Part shown: one piece after another, positions 1-9,066 of the stretch
Layout: each line of letters opens with the position of its first letter
How positions within the stretch are numbered: the first letter of the stretch is position 1
From: Cyanobacteria bacterium RU_5_0
GTDB taxonomy: Bacteria > Cyanobacteriota > Cyanobacteriia > Elainellales > Elainellaceae
DNA: 64,000 bases
Reading direction: 5' to 3'
Assembly (NCBI GenBank): GCA_012033255.1
Contig: JAAUSF010000001.1
Span: forward strand, 62,001 to 126,000
The notes under the pieces: generated by a model
Database searches by the model: none
Told to the model about the DNA's origin: nothing
What the model saw: the letters and a program-made list of their open reading frames with translations, nothing else
Made by a program: the position numbers and the translations under genes

Positions 1-88
1 GGAAGGCAAGTTGCTGCTGTCCGATCTGCGTAAGAATGTAGCGATCCTGTAAGGATTGTAACGATGAGGAATTCGTTTCAACATCCAT
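1..88 (-). CDS. CheW-like chemotaxis adaptor, N-terminal fragment (cut by window edge)
   Basis: An open frame begins with ATG at 88 and runs off the left edge without a stop. It gives 29 residues that start MDVETNSSS and reach an ILTQIGQQQLAF-type stretch, which resembles the first beta strands of cyanobacterial CheW adaptors. It follows a PatA-like and a CheY-like regulator on the same strand, the order pixG-pixH-pixI of phototaxis operons. CheW would couple the chemoreceptor to the CheA kinase. Too little is visible for certainty. Confidence 0.55.
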   Translation of the reverse strand, partial: MDVETNSSSLQSLQDRYILTQIGQQQLAF

Positions 89-124
89 ATAAAGTTTCTA
101 CAAGGGGTTAATGCGGGTCAGTAT

Positions 125-481
125 TCAGAGTTTTTGTAAGGCTCGTTCAAGGCGTTCACGAGTAATTGGCTTTGGTAGATAATCATCGGCACCAGCTCGT
201 TTGATGCCGTAGTTGACTTCTACAGGCATTTTCTTATTGGAATAAAAGATAACGTGTTGCTTCGTTGTACTTCGATTCAATCGCAGTTCTCGAAGAAATT
301 TGTAGCCATCTTGCTCAGGCATTACAATGTCTAGAAAAACAGATGTATAGTTTCCTGTTACCAGCTTATCAATCACCCCAGCTGTACTCTCGCACGAGTC
401 AGCTTGATGCCCCAGTTCTTCCAGCAAAGACTTCAGAAAACGTCGATCGACTGCACTATCATCTACAATTAGGAACCGCAT
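125..481 (-). CDS. CheY-like single-domain response regulator (PilH/PixH type)
   Basis: The 118-residue protein is one receiver domain. The acidic pair is in VDDS near residues 7-8, the phosphoacceptor Asp in FLDIVMP near residue 51, and the conserved Lys in PKP near residue 104. There is no output domain, so it should work by protein contact, as CheY-type proteins of taxis systems do. It lies 12 bp after the PatA-like regulator and just before a CheW-like start, so the three probably form one operon controlling type IV pilus motility. Assignment to phototaxis rather than another taxis pathway is inferred from gene order. Confidence 0.88.
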   Translation of the reverse strand: MRFLIVDDSAVDRRFLKSLLEELGHQADSCESTAGVIDKLVTGNYTSVFLDIVMPEQDGYKFLRELRLNRSTTKQHVIFYSNKKMPVEVNYGIKRAGADDYLPKPITRERLERALQKL

Positions 482-493
482 GATTTCACTCTC

Positions 494-1699
494 TTAAATT
501 AGGATAGTTTCAACAGACTTCTGTGTATGAAGGGGGGCTAGTTCTTCCAACAACAGGCGAAGTTCCATTTGAAAGTCAGGTACTTCTTTCGGAGTTAACG
601 GTTTTGTTAGGAATCTGCAACCGCTCCATTGCGCTCTCCAATTGTTGGAAAGTGTTTTCTCAGCCGTTAACATCACTAAAGGAATTGAGGCTAATTCAGG
701 TTGGCGACGAATTTGTTTAACTAGCTCAAAGCCCGTTATTTCTGGCATGTTGATGTCAAGAAAGATGATTACCGGATTAGACTGTAGAATGGTTTGAAGC
801 GCAGTTACAGGATCTTGGGATAATTTCACTTGATATCCCCAACTTGTTACTAAACTTCTAAACTGTTTCAGGATTAGAGGTGAGTCATCGACGATAACAA
901 TTTGAGCCATTGATGGTTTCATTGGTGACTTAAGCGTCACCAAACCATTATTGATAAGCTGGGCAAACCCTTTAGCAATCTCCAATGGATCTTGAGCTAA
1001 TGCAGAGGCAATATCATTTAAGGTTCTATCCCCTGAAGCTAACTTTTCTAACCGCTGTTTTTGCTCGATCGACAAATTTGAACGCATTGCTGTATCCTCA
1101 TTGAGGACAGGAATACTATTCAGTGATGGAATTTGTACTTTTAGCTTCCGCCATAACATGCGCCGCCTTTGAGCCTCAGCGAATAACTCATTTAACTCAA
1201 ATCCTGAAATGGGTGATTGAAGCCGCAGTTGGGGAGAGGGCAAGAATTGGGCATGTCCTGAGTAATTAAACAGATATTCATCGAAATCTGATAATATTTT
1301 CGATCGAAATGCTTGTACAACTTCTTGAATACTAACTAAGTTTTGCTTACGTAGTTCATTGAGCAGTTCAAGAGGGACGATCGATTGCGATCCCTGTCTC
1401 TTTGGAATTAATGCTTGTTCTAATGCAAGAATGGTATGTCTTGCACCTTCGCTTCGCAAACGAGGAACATAACGCTGTAGCGTTTTTAGAATATCTCGCC
1501 CAGCAAGACGTTGATGTCCTGAAAATACAACTTGCCCTCGTGACAACGAAAGATACAATGGCGCAACTTTATGGGTTTGGCAAGCATCAGGAAATTCACA
1601 AAGCCAATATCCTGTCAATATTCTTTTAGAGGTTTGGCTTAGTTTCTGAGGCAACTCCTGTGCTTGAAATGCGAAGCTATAGGATGTTGGCATTAGCAT
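494..1699 (-). CDS. PatA-like response regulator (PATAN domain plus C-terminal receiver)
   Basis: The N-terminal half has the PATAN (DUF4388) character, and the C-terminal 130 residues are a receiver with IVIVDDS, FLDINMP and LTKPL motifs. This is the domain order of PatA, PixG and TaxP1, which regulate pilus-dependent taxis or heterocyst pattern. The frame stays open to a GTG at 1771, but the extra 24 residues look unrelated; ATG codons at 1699 and 1693 fit the family better, though neither has a strong Shine-Dalgarno sequence. It is the first gene of the minus-strand taxis operon. Confidence 0.85.
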   Translation of the reverse strand: MLMPTSYSFAFQAQELPQKLSQTSKRILTGYWLCEFPDACQTHKVAPLYLSLSRGQVVFSGHQRLAGRDILKTLQRYVPRLRSEGARHTILALEQALIPKRQGSQSIVPLELLNELRKQNLVSIQEVVQAFRSKILSDFDEYLFNYSGHAQFLPSPQLRLQSPISGFELNELFAEAQRRRMLWRKLKVQIPSLNSIPVLNEDTAMRSNLSIEQKQRLEKLASGDRTLNDIASALAQDPLEIAKGFAQLINNGLVTLKSPMKPSMAQIVIVDDSPLILKQFRSLVTSWGYQVKLSQDPVTALQTILQSNPVIIFLDINMPEITGFELVKQIRRQPELASIPLVMLTAEKTLSNNWRAQWSGCRFLTKPLTPKEVPDFQMELRLLLEELAPLHTQKSVETILI

Positions 1700-2430
1700 A
1701 GGTAAATCAACAAGAGATGGATAGACAAACGTCAAACTTGCATGGGGTGAACAAGCAAATGCTCTTCTCACGCAAGGCTTGTGTAGCCATCCTGAATGAA
1801 TTGGGAGATATGCGAGAAAACAAGCCCCTGGTTTCCAGAGTCAGTTACCCATAAACCATTTGGGACTGCTACAGATTTGTACGCGCCACTACCACTAAAA
1901 GACAATTTACCCTGGCTCAATGTGCATTAACATCACAAATTGAGCAATCGATCGAATCCGTTCTCTAGATATCGCGCAGCATTAACCACTATCCTTTTGG
2001 CAACAAGCTTGGATTATTTAATGTTGGTACACGTTTAGCGTCGGCAGAACCCTACACCCTACTAAATCCAAGTTAAGAAGCCGTCTAGCACGTTTTATAC
2101 AATATCTCCTACGGGCTTTAAATACTAGTGTCTAATCTGGGCTTTAACGAATCTTTACACTCTACTTGCCTTCACTGGAGAGCAATGTCCTCTTTTGCTT
2201 AACAACGATCCTATTTATAGCCGTAGTCAGTTAGGTTAGGACATGGACATTTTTGTGGGGCGGCGAAGCCGCCCCACAAAAATGTCCTAACCACTATGAC
2301 TATGGCTATAATTCACTACTTTGGATCTTTGTTGTTTGCATTCAAAATCATGATCAAGTTGCAAACCAAGTACCGGGACAAGTACCGGGAAATGAGCATT
2401 ATGCCCAGCCCCCAAGAACTCTGATATTCC
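1700..2430. other. intergenic region with one MITE-like element
   Basis: No convincing gene is visible between the taxis operon and the P-type ATPase. The stretch holds the promoter side of the PatA-like gene and a 95-bp palindromic repeat at 2216-2310. The rest shows no recognisable structure. Confidence 0.6.
2216..2310. repeat. MITE-like palindromic element, copy A (95 bp)
   Basis: A nearly perfect palindrome begins TATAGCC and ends GGCTATA, with a GC-rich centre CGGCGAAGCCGCC. A copy of the same length lies at 14224-14318 and a half copy at 16021-16054. The TATA at both tips fits insertion at a TA dinucleotide, as for MITEs mobilised by IS630/mariner transposases. No transposase of that type is visible in the window. 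Confidence 0.85.
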
Positions 2431-5337
2431 CTACTTCGCAGAACGACTACCAAGCAACAGTTTTTGAATCTCAACTGCCCAAAAGCCGATCGTGCCTACT
2501 GCCAGACAAATCAGCAGTTCTTGGGTCGTTAAAGCGGTTGTTTTAAACCAGGTTTGTAACCAGGGGATAAAAATGACGGCCATCTGCAAGGCGAAGGTAA
2601 GTAGGACGGCTCCTAACATAGGTTTGTTGCTAAATAACCCTTTGCGAATCAGCAGATCGCGCTCCGATCGCATGGCGAGTGCCAGGAAGATCCGAGAAAA
2701 GGCTAGGGCGGCAAAAATCATGGTCTGCCAGTTTTGCCAGCCGATCGACCAGACGGAATAACCCATTGCTAACAATGCCAGTCCCATCAGCAAGCCCACC
2801 CAAATAATGTCTCTGCCGACTCCTCGACTGAAGACACTTTCATTTGGCGGATAGGGTGGACGTTGCATCACGCTCTCCTCTGCTGGCTCAACGCTGAGCG
2901 CCAGAGCTAATAAACCATCGGCTAACAGGTTAATCCAGAGGATCTGAATGGGTTGCAGGGGGAGTGGCATCGTCAGGAATGGAGCCATGATCATGATCAC
3001 AACAGTGCTGGCGTTGCCTGTCAGCGTGTAGCGAATGAACTTACGAATGTTGTCATAAATGACGCGCCCTTCGCCAACAGCCGCAACGATCGTGGTGAAG
3101 TTATCGTTCAGCAGCACCATATCTGCGGCTTCTTTAGCAACATCGGTGCCTGTGATGCCCATCGCCACACCAATGTCAGCTTTCCTGAGTGCCGGTGCAT
3201 CATTCACGCCATCTCCTGTCATTGAAACAATGTGACCGCGATTTTTCAGTGCCTCCACAATCTTGAGCTTTTGCTCTGGAGACACCCGTGCGTAGACAGA
3301 AACGTCTTCTGAGCGTTTCTCCAATTCTTCCACCGACATCTGATTGAGTTGTTGTCCGGTAAGGTATTGACCATTCTTTGAGATGGCAAGTTCTTCTGCA
3401 ATATGCCTTGCCATCAATGGGTGATCTCCGGTGATCATCACCGTGCGAATTCCCGCACGAGTACAGGTTTCAACGGCATCTTTTGCTTCTGGGCGAGCCG
3501 GATCGAGCATTCCCACTAACCCAACAAGTACCAAATCATCCTCAACCGAGGATTCCTTGCCAGGATCAGGTCGCTGATCGAGTAACCGGAATGCTACCCC
3601 TAACACGCGGGTTCCCATTGCCGCAAGTTTGTCATTTTCTTCCCGAACCCCCTCTTTCCGCTTATCATCAAGGGGTTCCATTCGCTCCCCTGTCCAAACG
3701 TGGGTTGCAATGTGTAGCAGACTGTCAACGGCTCCTTTGGTGAATGCAATGTAGGGATGGGATGAGAAATTTGACAGGCTTTTGAGTTGTTTAGCAACTC
3801 CTTCATCCCAATTGCGATCGCCGAATTCATGAATGGTAGACATCCGTTTGCGATCGGAGTCAAACGGGGCTTCCGCGATTCGAGGGAACACCTGTTCCAA
3901 ATCTTCTTTGTCGAGTCCCATGCGATCGGCGGCAACCACCAGCGCAATTTCAGTTGGATCACCAATGGCTTTAGGCTTTGAATTATTTTCCGAGTTCTGA
4001 TCTAAGTTTTGATCAGGATTTTTCCCTAAATTATTCTCTGATCTATTCTCTAAATTATTTTCTGATCTGGAATTTACACCATCCTGGGGATCTTCTTCAT
4101 CCGGTACTAAGGCATTATTACACAATGCACTTCCTATGAGTGTCAATGCCATTGGTGATTTCAGAGGCGTTCCTTCTCCCGGATTAAAAGTAGATTTTTG
4201 ACCATCTAAACGGGATGTAATTTGAGCAAATGATTCTCGGAGATCCACTCGTTCCCCTGCCAACGAAAGAATGGTGACGGTCATGCGGTTTTCGGTGAGC
4301 GTTCCTGTTTTATCTGAGCAGATGGTGGTGACAGAGCCGAGTGTTTCCACCGCAGGCAATTTACGAATGAGCGCATGACGTTTAAGCATTCGACGCGATC
4401 CCATTGCTAGAGCGATCGTCACGACCGCAGGTAACCCTTCCGGAATGATTGCCACAGCCAGACTAACAGCAGTCAAGAACATCTCACCCACTGCTTCACC
4501 GCGTACCAGCCCTATCGCAAAAATGACGGCAACCAGAGCGATAGCCACCATTGCTAACCGTTGCCCAAGTTGATTTAAGCGCCGTTGTAATGGAGTTTGC
4601 TCTTGCTCCACACTTTGCATTGAGTGAGCAATCTTACCTAACTCAGTGTTCATTCCCGTTTCTGTCACCACAGCTTTTGCCCGTCCATAGGTAACAACAG
4701 TTCCCATGTACACGATGTTGCGGCGATCGCTTAGATGTAAATCATTGCCCTGAATTGGAGCCGTACTTTTCTCAACGGATTCCGATTCCCCAGTAAAGGC
4801 TGACTCTTGTACCCGTAGATTGCTGCTTTCTAATAATCGACTATCCGCAGGCACCTGATCCCCATCCTCAAGCTGAATGATATCCCCAACGACGAGTTCA
4901 CGCGCTGAAACTTGCTGCCACTGCCCTTCTCGCCAAACCCTTGCCTTCGGAACCGCCAACTTTTTAAGCGCCGCAAACTCTTTTCCGGCTCGATATTCTT
5001 GACTAAACCCCAAAACCGCATTGAACACTACGATCGCCAAAATTGCGATCGTATCGTCTACATTTCCCAAAAATGCAGTAACAATTCCAGCCACAATCAA
5101 CACCACGATCGTGGTTGACGTAAACTGCTCCCACAACATCAACCAAGGACTTTTAGGCGGACGTTCCGCTAATTCATTGGCTCCCTGCTCTTCCAGTCGT
5201 TTACTAGCATCTTGGTTACTTAGCCCAGACGAGGCATTTGTGCCAAGCTGTTGTAGCACACCACGCGCATCAAGTTGATACCAGTTAGTCATGGCTATTC
5301 TAGAGTCACCCGCGTTTATCTCTGATTTCAGACTCAT
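2431..5337 (-). CDS. cation-translocating P-type ATPase, Ca2+-ATPase-like (P2 family)
   Basis: The 968-residue protein has all P-type ATPase landmarks: the actuator TGES loop, the PEGLPA kink of M4, the phosphorylation motif [12 protein letters not shown] with Asp at about 342, MITGDHP, and the hinge [13 protein letters not shown]. The M6 segment reads [13 protein letters not shown], and about ten transmembrane segments are expected, as in SERCA/PMCA-type pumps that export Ca2+ or Mn2+. The N domain carries an Asn/Glu/Ser-rich insert near residues 425-455 encoded by imprecise short repeats. ATG 5337 gives the longest form, but ATG 5292 (MTNWYQLDA) matches the usual family start better. The ion is not proven by sequence. 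Confidence 0.93.
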   Translation of the reverse strand: MSLKSEINAGDSRIAMTNWYQLDARGVLQQLGTNASSGLSNQDASKRLEEQGANELAERPPKSPWLMLWEQFTSTTIVVLIVAGIVTAFLGNVDDTIAILAIVVFNAVLGFSQEYRAGKEFAALKKLAVPKARVWREGQWQQVSARELVVGDIIQLEDGDQVPADSRLLESSNLRVQESAFTGESESVEKSTAPIQGNDLHLSDRRNIVYMGTVVTYGRAKAVVTETGMNTELGKIAHSMQSVEQEQTPLQRRLNQLGQRLAMVAIALVAVIFAIGLVRGEAVGEMFLTAVSLAVAIIPEGLPAVVTIALAMGSRRMLKRHALIRKLPAVETLGSVTTICSDKTGTLTENRMTVTILSLAGERVDLRESFAQITSRLDGQKSTFNPGEGTPLKSPMALTLIGSALCNNALVPDEEDPQDGVNSRSENNLENRSENNLGKNPDQNLDQNSENNSKPKAIGDPTEIALVVAADRMGLDKEDLEQVFPRIAEAPFDSDRKRMSTIHEFGDRNWDEGVAKQLKSLSNFSSHPYIAFTKGAVDSLLHIATHVWTGERMEPLDDKRKEGVREENDKLAAMGTRVLGVAFRLLDQRPDPGKESSVEDDLVLVGLVGMLDPARPEAKDAVETCTRAGIRTVMITGDHPLMARHIAEELAISKNGQYLTGQQLNQMSVEELEKRSEDVSVYARVSPEQKLKIVEALKNRGHIVSMTGDGVNDAPALRKADIGVAMGITGTDVAKEAADMVLLNDNFTTIVAAVGEGRVIYDNIRKFIRYTLTGNASTVVIMIMAPFLTMPLPLQPIQILWINLLADGLLALALSVEPAEESVMQRPPYPPNESVFSRGVGRDIIWVGLLMGLALLAMGYSVWSIGWQNWQTMIFAALAFSRIFLALAMRSERDLLIRKGLFSNKPMLGAVLLTFALQMAVIFIPWLQTWFKTTALTTQELLICLAVGTIGFWAVEIQKLLLGSRSAK

Positions 5338-5414
5338 ACTGCACTAGAGTATCAGAGACTCCTAGATGGAGGATGCTAACCTCAAGGATGATTTTCCGGC
5401 TCGTCAAAAAGGGC

Positions 5415-5558
5415 TAAGGAGATTTCCGACAGATAAAATACCTGCGTAGGATGGGCAAAGGCATCCGTGCCCATCCATTATTCTGGCTGACGATGGGCAC
5501 GGGTAAGACCCTTTGCCCATCCTACGAATTGGTAGATTCTTTGCTGGAAATCTCCTAA
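5415..5558. repeat. imperfect palindromic repeat element (about 144 bp)
   Basis: The outer arms TAAGGAGATTTCC and GGAAATCTCCTAA face each other, and the inner arms both contain GTAGGATGGGCAAAGG-type sequence in opposite orientation. The right inner arm (5491-5526) is repeated without mismatch, inverted, at 61333-61368. It fills most of the gap between mnmA and the ATPase and looks like a non-autonomous mobile element or a transcribed hairpin. Confidence 0.7.
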
Positions 5559-5598
5559 TATTTACCGATTACCAAGTTGCAACTTCAACACCGATTAG

Positions 5599-6660
5599 CT
5601 ATTCGTCTTGACTCTGCTCGATCACGCCCCCTCCGAGCAACCGATCGCCTTCATACCAGACAGCCGCCTGCCCTGGAGTAACGCTGATTTGGGGTTCGTC
5701 GAAGACTACTTTGACACGAGCATTCTCTAATGGAATCACAGCGCAAGGAACCGCTTGCGATCGATAGCGAATCTGCACTTCTGCCCGGATTGGCATGGCG
5801 GGTTCTGCGATCGATACCCAGTTCACCCGTTGCACCGTAAAGTCTGTTTTCTGGATGGATTCTCGATCGCCTACGATCACCTGATTCCGTCCTACGTCGA
5901 TCCCGATTACATACAAGGGACGATCGGCGGCAATGCCAATTCCTTTACGCTGACCGATCGTATAGTGATGAATGCCATCATGCTGTCCCAGAACTTTACC
6001 CGATTGATCGACAATATAACCTTGCTGAGGAGCGAGATATTTGTCAAGAAACGATCGCATTGATCCATGTGCTTCAATTAAGCACAAATCCTGGCTTTCT
6101 GGCTTTTCTGCCGTATGCAATCCAAATTCCGCCGCCATTCGACGAGTTTCAGTTTTAGTCTGATCGCCCAGCGGAAACAGCGTATGAGCCAAAATCTCTT
6201 GACTCAGATCATAGAGAAAATAAGACTGATCTTTGCTCAAGTCTACGGCGCGTCGAAGCTCATACCGTCCGGTGTCAAGATTAGGCGTGATCCGGGCATA
6301 GTGTCCTGTAGCGATGCGATCGATCCCCAATTCTTCTCGCGCATAATTCCACATGGGACCAAACTTCACGGCTTTATTGCACTGCGAACAGGGAAGCGGC
6401 GTAATCCCCGATCCATACCCGCTCACCAAATAATCCACAATATTTTTCTCAAACACGTCCCGCGTATCCACCACATGATACGGAACTTCTAACTCGTCAC
6501 ACAGTCGCGCCGCGTCCATCATCCCTTCAGAGCAACATTGACCTTTCCCCTTCATCAACCAAAGGGTAAGACCAACGACTTCGTAGCCCTGACGATGCAG
6601 CGTCGCTGCTGCAACCGAGCTATCCACTCCACCTGAGAGTCCGACGACAACTTTGTTCAT
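5599..6660 (-). CDS. mnmA: tRNA-specific 2-thiouridylase MnmA
   Basis: The 353-residue protein makes the 2-thio group of wobble uridine 34 in tRNA Lys, Glu and Gln in the cytoplasm. It starts with the PP-loop [12 protein letters not shown] that binds and adenylates. The conserved [12 protein letters not shown] segment places C94 at the position of E. coli Cys102, and C193 in SQDLCLIE at the position of Cys199, the two catalytic cysteines. C91 replaces the Asp common in proteobacterial enzymes. The central GQRKGIGIA motif is present and the length is typical. It is flanked by repeats and appears to be monocistronic. Confidence 0.96.
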   Translation of the reverse strand: MNKVVVGLSGGVDSSVAAATLHRQGYEVVGLTLWLMKGKGQCCSEGMMDAARLCDELEVPYHVVDTRDVFEKNIVDYLVSGYGSGITPLPCSQCNKAVKFGPMWNYAREELGIDRIATGHYARITPNLDTGRYELRRAVDLSKDQSYFLYDLSQEILAHTLFPLGDQTKTETRRMAAEFGLHTAEKPESQDLCLIEAHGSMRSFLDKYLAPQQGYIVDQSGKVLGQHDGIHHYTIGQRKGIGIAADRPLYVIGIDVGRNQVIVGDRESIQKTDFTVQRVNWVSIAEPAMPIRAEVQIRYRSQAVPCAVIPLENARVKVVFDEPQISVTPGQAAVWYEGDRLLGGGVIEQSQDE

Positions 6661-6939
6661 GAGCCTGTGAATGTAGCGATCGAAAGTTTGTATCGAAACA
6701 TTACCTCTAGGCTAGCACTTACGAGCGTAGGAGTGTAGACAAGAACTATACTCTATGCCCATTGTGTAGGAGGCACGGCATGCCGTGCCCGTACAAAGGT
6801 AAGGAAGATATGTTGTAGGTGAACTTAATGAATTGTGGGGTGGGGGTCTTCATCCACCTGGACGGGCAGATGCCCATCCCCCAAGAGGTATAATTCACTC
6901 TGTCTGACTACTCAGTATTTTTATTCCTTTTCCTTTGCC
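6661..6939. other. intergenic region with an 18-bp perfect palindrome
   Basis: No gene is visible. GGCACGGCATGCCGTGCC at 6772-6789 is a perfect palindrome between mnmA and the PPC protein. It has no T tract, so it may be a repeat arm rather than a terminator. A weak inverted repeat of G-rich and C-rich runs follows at about 6836-6890. Confidence 0.5.
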
Positions 6940-8337
6940 TTACGTTGTTGCCGGACTAGTAAACAGCGTCAGGGCGTAATTAGGATCGCTGAAGGATTGC
7001 GAGACTCGGAAGTAATAGGTTCCTGGATCAAGGGTGGTCGATCCAGTGGGATCAGAAATGCTCCTTAGAAATCCGTCATTTTCATCGACGATCGCCAGTG
7101 AAATGCTCTGACCCGCACCAGGAACGGCGGGTGAGGTGAGTGTGGTGGCATTGACCGTCGATCGCGCTGCCAGGGTGAACTTGTAGTAATCGCGATTATC
7201 CCCGGTGCCCACGAAATCATTAAAGTTGACAGGCGTAGAGGTGAGTGCCCCGATGTCTCGTGCCTGAGTAGGGTTATCCCCCGCAGTATCAGAAATTGCT
7301 ACACCAGCAAGATTGAGGTTGTAATTGGTCGAGTTGAAATCGCCATTGACACGGAGGTAGTAGGTTCCGGCGGCTAATAAAAACTCGTCTGTGCTACCGT
7401 CATTGTCGATCGATTGAATAAACTGGTCATTGACATCGCGAATTGAAAGACCGAGTGAACCAGTGACTCCGGTGACAGAGGCACTGATCCGGGTGGTTTT
7501 TTCGGTCAGCGTGAACGCATAGTAATCGTTGACATCAACATCCCCATCAATAAAATCGCTAAATGTGGTTGAGGTCGGCGAAAGGGAAATCGATCGGGCT
7601 TGCGGGAGCGTTTCACCCGCATTATCTGGAATCGATAGACCCGAAATATTCAAGTTGTAATTGGCTGTGCCTGTGACCCGTAGATAATAGGTTCCGGCAT
7701 TCAGTAACGTTTTGCTACTGCTGCCATCGGTATTGACAGATTGAAGAAATTGGTCATTGAGATTGCGAACAGACGCACTGATCGATCCCCCCGTCAGCCC
7801 CGTAAACGAGGTATCGACTTGAGTAATTTTGTCGGTCAGCGTGAACACATAATAGTCTGTTGAATCAGTGGTGCTGTTCACCGCATCGCTGAAGGTGGCT
7901 GGTGTCGGCGTGACAGCAATAGGACGAGCGGTTGCAGGCGTATTGCCAGCCAAATCTAGTGGGCGAGGAGGTGGGTCACCGATAATAATGGGCGCAGCAC
8001 TGAGTCGGAGGCGATAGTTGGTGTCTCCGGTTCTGTGAAAGACGCGAACCAGATAAGTCCCCGCGTCTAGTTCGCCATTGACCGTCTTGCGATTTCCTCG
8101 TGTTCTAGATGAAAGAACCACGCCCCCACCTTGCTTACGAACTTGAAAGTCGATATTGGCTCCTCGCCGGATGCCATTGAGAACACCATTCAAGTTGATG
8201 GAACTTCTGGCGGTGAAGCGATAAAAGTCAGCCCGATCGCGCCGGTCTAATGAATCTCGAAGGGTGATGGGGCTGGAAGTGACGGCGATCGGTCTAGCGT
8301 TCCGAGGGTTATTTCCGGCTAAATCTGGCAATGCCAT
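6940..8337 (-). CDS. protein with four tandem pre-peptidase C-terminal (PPC) domains
   Basis: Four repeats of about 110 residues each begin with a D-AGN/DNAG motif and a stretch ending ARPIAV, ARSISL or ARDIGA. They continue with DYYxFTL and close with AGTYYLRV, the beta-sandwich pattern of PPC domains of secreted proteases. No catalytic domain and no clear signal peptide are present, so a surface or matrix adhesin-like role is likely but unproven. The frame is open to 8385, but ATG 8337 has AGGAG about ten bases upstream and is the better start. Confidence 0.8.
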   Translation of the reverse strand: MALPDLAGNNPRNARPIAVTSSPITLRDSLDRRDRADFYRFTARSSINLNGVLNGIRRGANIDFQVRKQGGGVVLSSRTRGNRKTVNGELDAGTYLVRVFHRTGDTNYRLRLSAAPIIIGDPPPRPLDLAGNTPATARPIAVTPTPATFSDAVNSTTDSTDYYVFTLTDKITQVDTSFTGLTGGSISASVRNLNDQFLQSVNTDGSSSKTLLNAGTYYLRVTGTANYNLNISGLSIPDNAGETLPQARSISLSPTSTTFSDFIDGDVDVNDYYAFTLTEKTTRISASVTGVTGSLGLSIRDVNDQFIQSIDNDGSTDEFLLAAGTYYLRVNGDFNSTNYNLNLAGVAISDTAGDNPTQARDIGALTSTPVNFNDFVGTGDNRDYYKFTLAARSTVNATTLTSPAVPGAGQSISLAIVDENDGFLRSISDPTGSTTLDPGTYYFRVSQSFSDPNYALTLFTSPATT

Positions 8338-9066
8338 AACAAACTTTCTCCTGCTAATCGTAAATAAAGGGGCAGCATTCCGCACAGCGAGTTTGGCAGC
8401 AATGCACCGTTCGATCGAAATAGATTGATGAATACACCACTGCTACACCAAGTAGGGACAATGGTCTGGAAAAAACGATGCCCGTCGGGTTAATTTTTGG
8501 ATCGATCGAGAGAGACGGCTATCGCCCTGATTCGCTGAGGTCGTTGAGTGCGATCGGTGGATGCCTGTAAACTTATCAGGCAAATAATAATGTTTTACGC
8601 AGGAGGCACGGATTTTGAAACAGCTACATATAGATGGAGTGGGTGGATTGCTCCTACAAAATCTAATGCCAATCTATGGCGCATTTAGCGTCGATCGCGT
8701 CACAATGGCGATGTTGGGTAAAGGGTGACATCTTCGCAAGGCGCGATCGAGCTAGGACGATTTGGGTTGACCGAACCAGACGCTAAGTGAGGAGTAGGGC
8801 GATCGGGTTGGCACTCATGGAGGATTGAGCCGTGCGGAATGCTGATTCTGTTCCTGGCGTGTCGGTTTTGACGGTTTTTGAAAGCATTCCTCAGTAGAAA
8901 ATGGGTTAATCCACTGATCCAATTCACTTAGAAAAACGCTGGAAACCTGGCAATCTCCGGAAATTCTTGCTACTTGTGGAACAAGTACTCAGTAAAACAA
9001 GTACTAAACTTAAGGAAAGTCCGGTAACGTAAGTATACTTATTCGGCGCGGGTAGGAAGACGCCTG
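8338..9066. other. non-coding region upstream of the WD40 pseudokinase gene
   Basis: About 730 bp lie between two divergent genes. I see no credible reading frame. The promoters of the PPC gene and of the large signalling gene must lie here. The only structured site noted is the operator-like repeat at 8971-9005. Confidence 0.55.
8971..9005. promoter_or_regulatory. operator-like palindrome plus direct repeat
   Basis: TACTTGT-GGA-ACAAGTA forms a 7-bp inverted repeat at 8971-8987, and AACAAGTACT occurs twice with a 16-bp period (8980-8989 and 8996-9005). The group lies 60-95 bp before the start at 9067. It looks like a regulator binding site; the factor is unknown. Confidence 0.4.

Noticed and set aside
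2253-2546. 97-residue plus-strand frame starting in the MITE
   Set aside because: It begins inside the palindromic element and ends in the antisense of the ATPase C terminus.
3600-3965. 121-residue minus-strand frame inside the Ca2+-type ATPase
   Set aside because: It is an alternative frame of the same strand inside a gene with continuous P-type motifs.
6772-6789. rho-independent terminator
   Set aside because: The palindrome is perfect but has no loop-out and no T run; it resembles a repeat arm.
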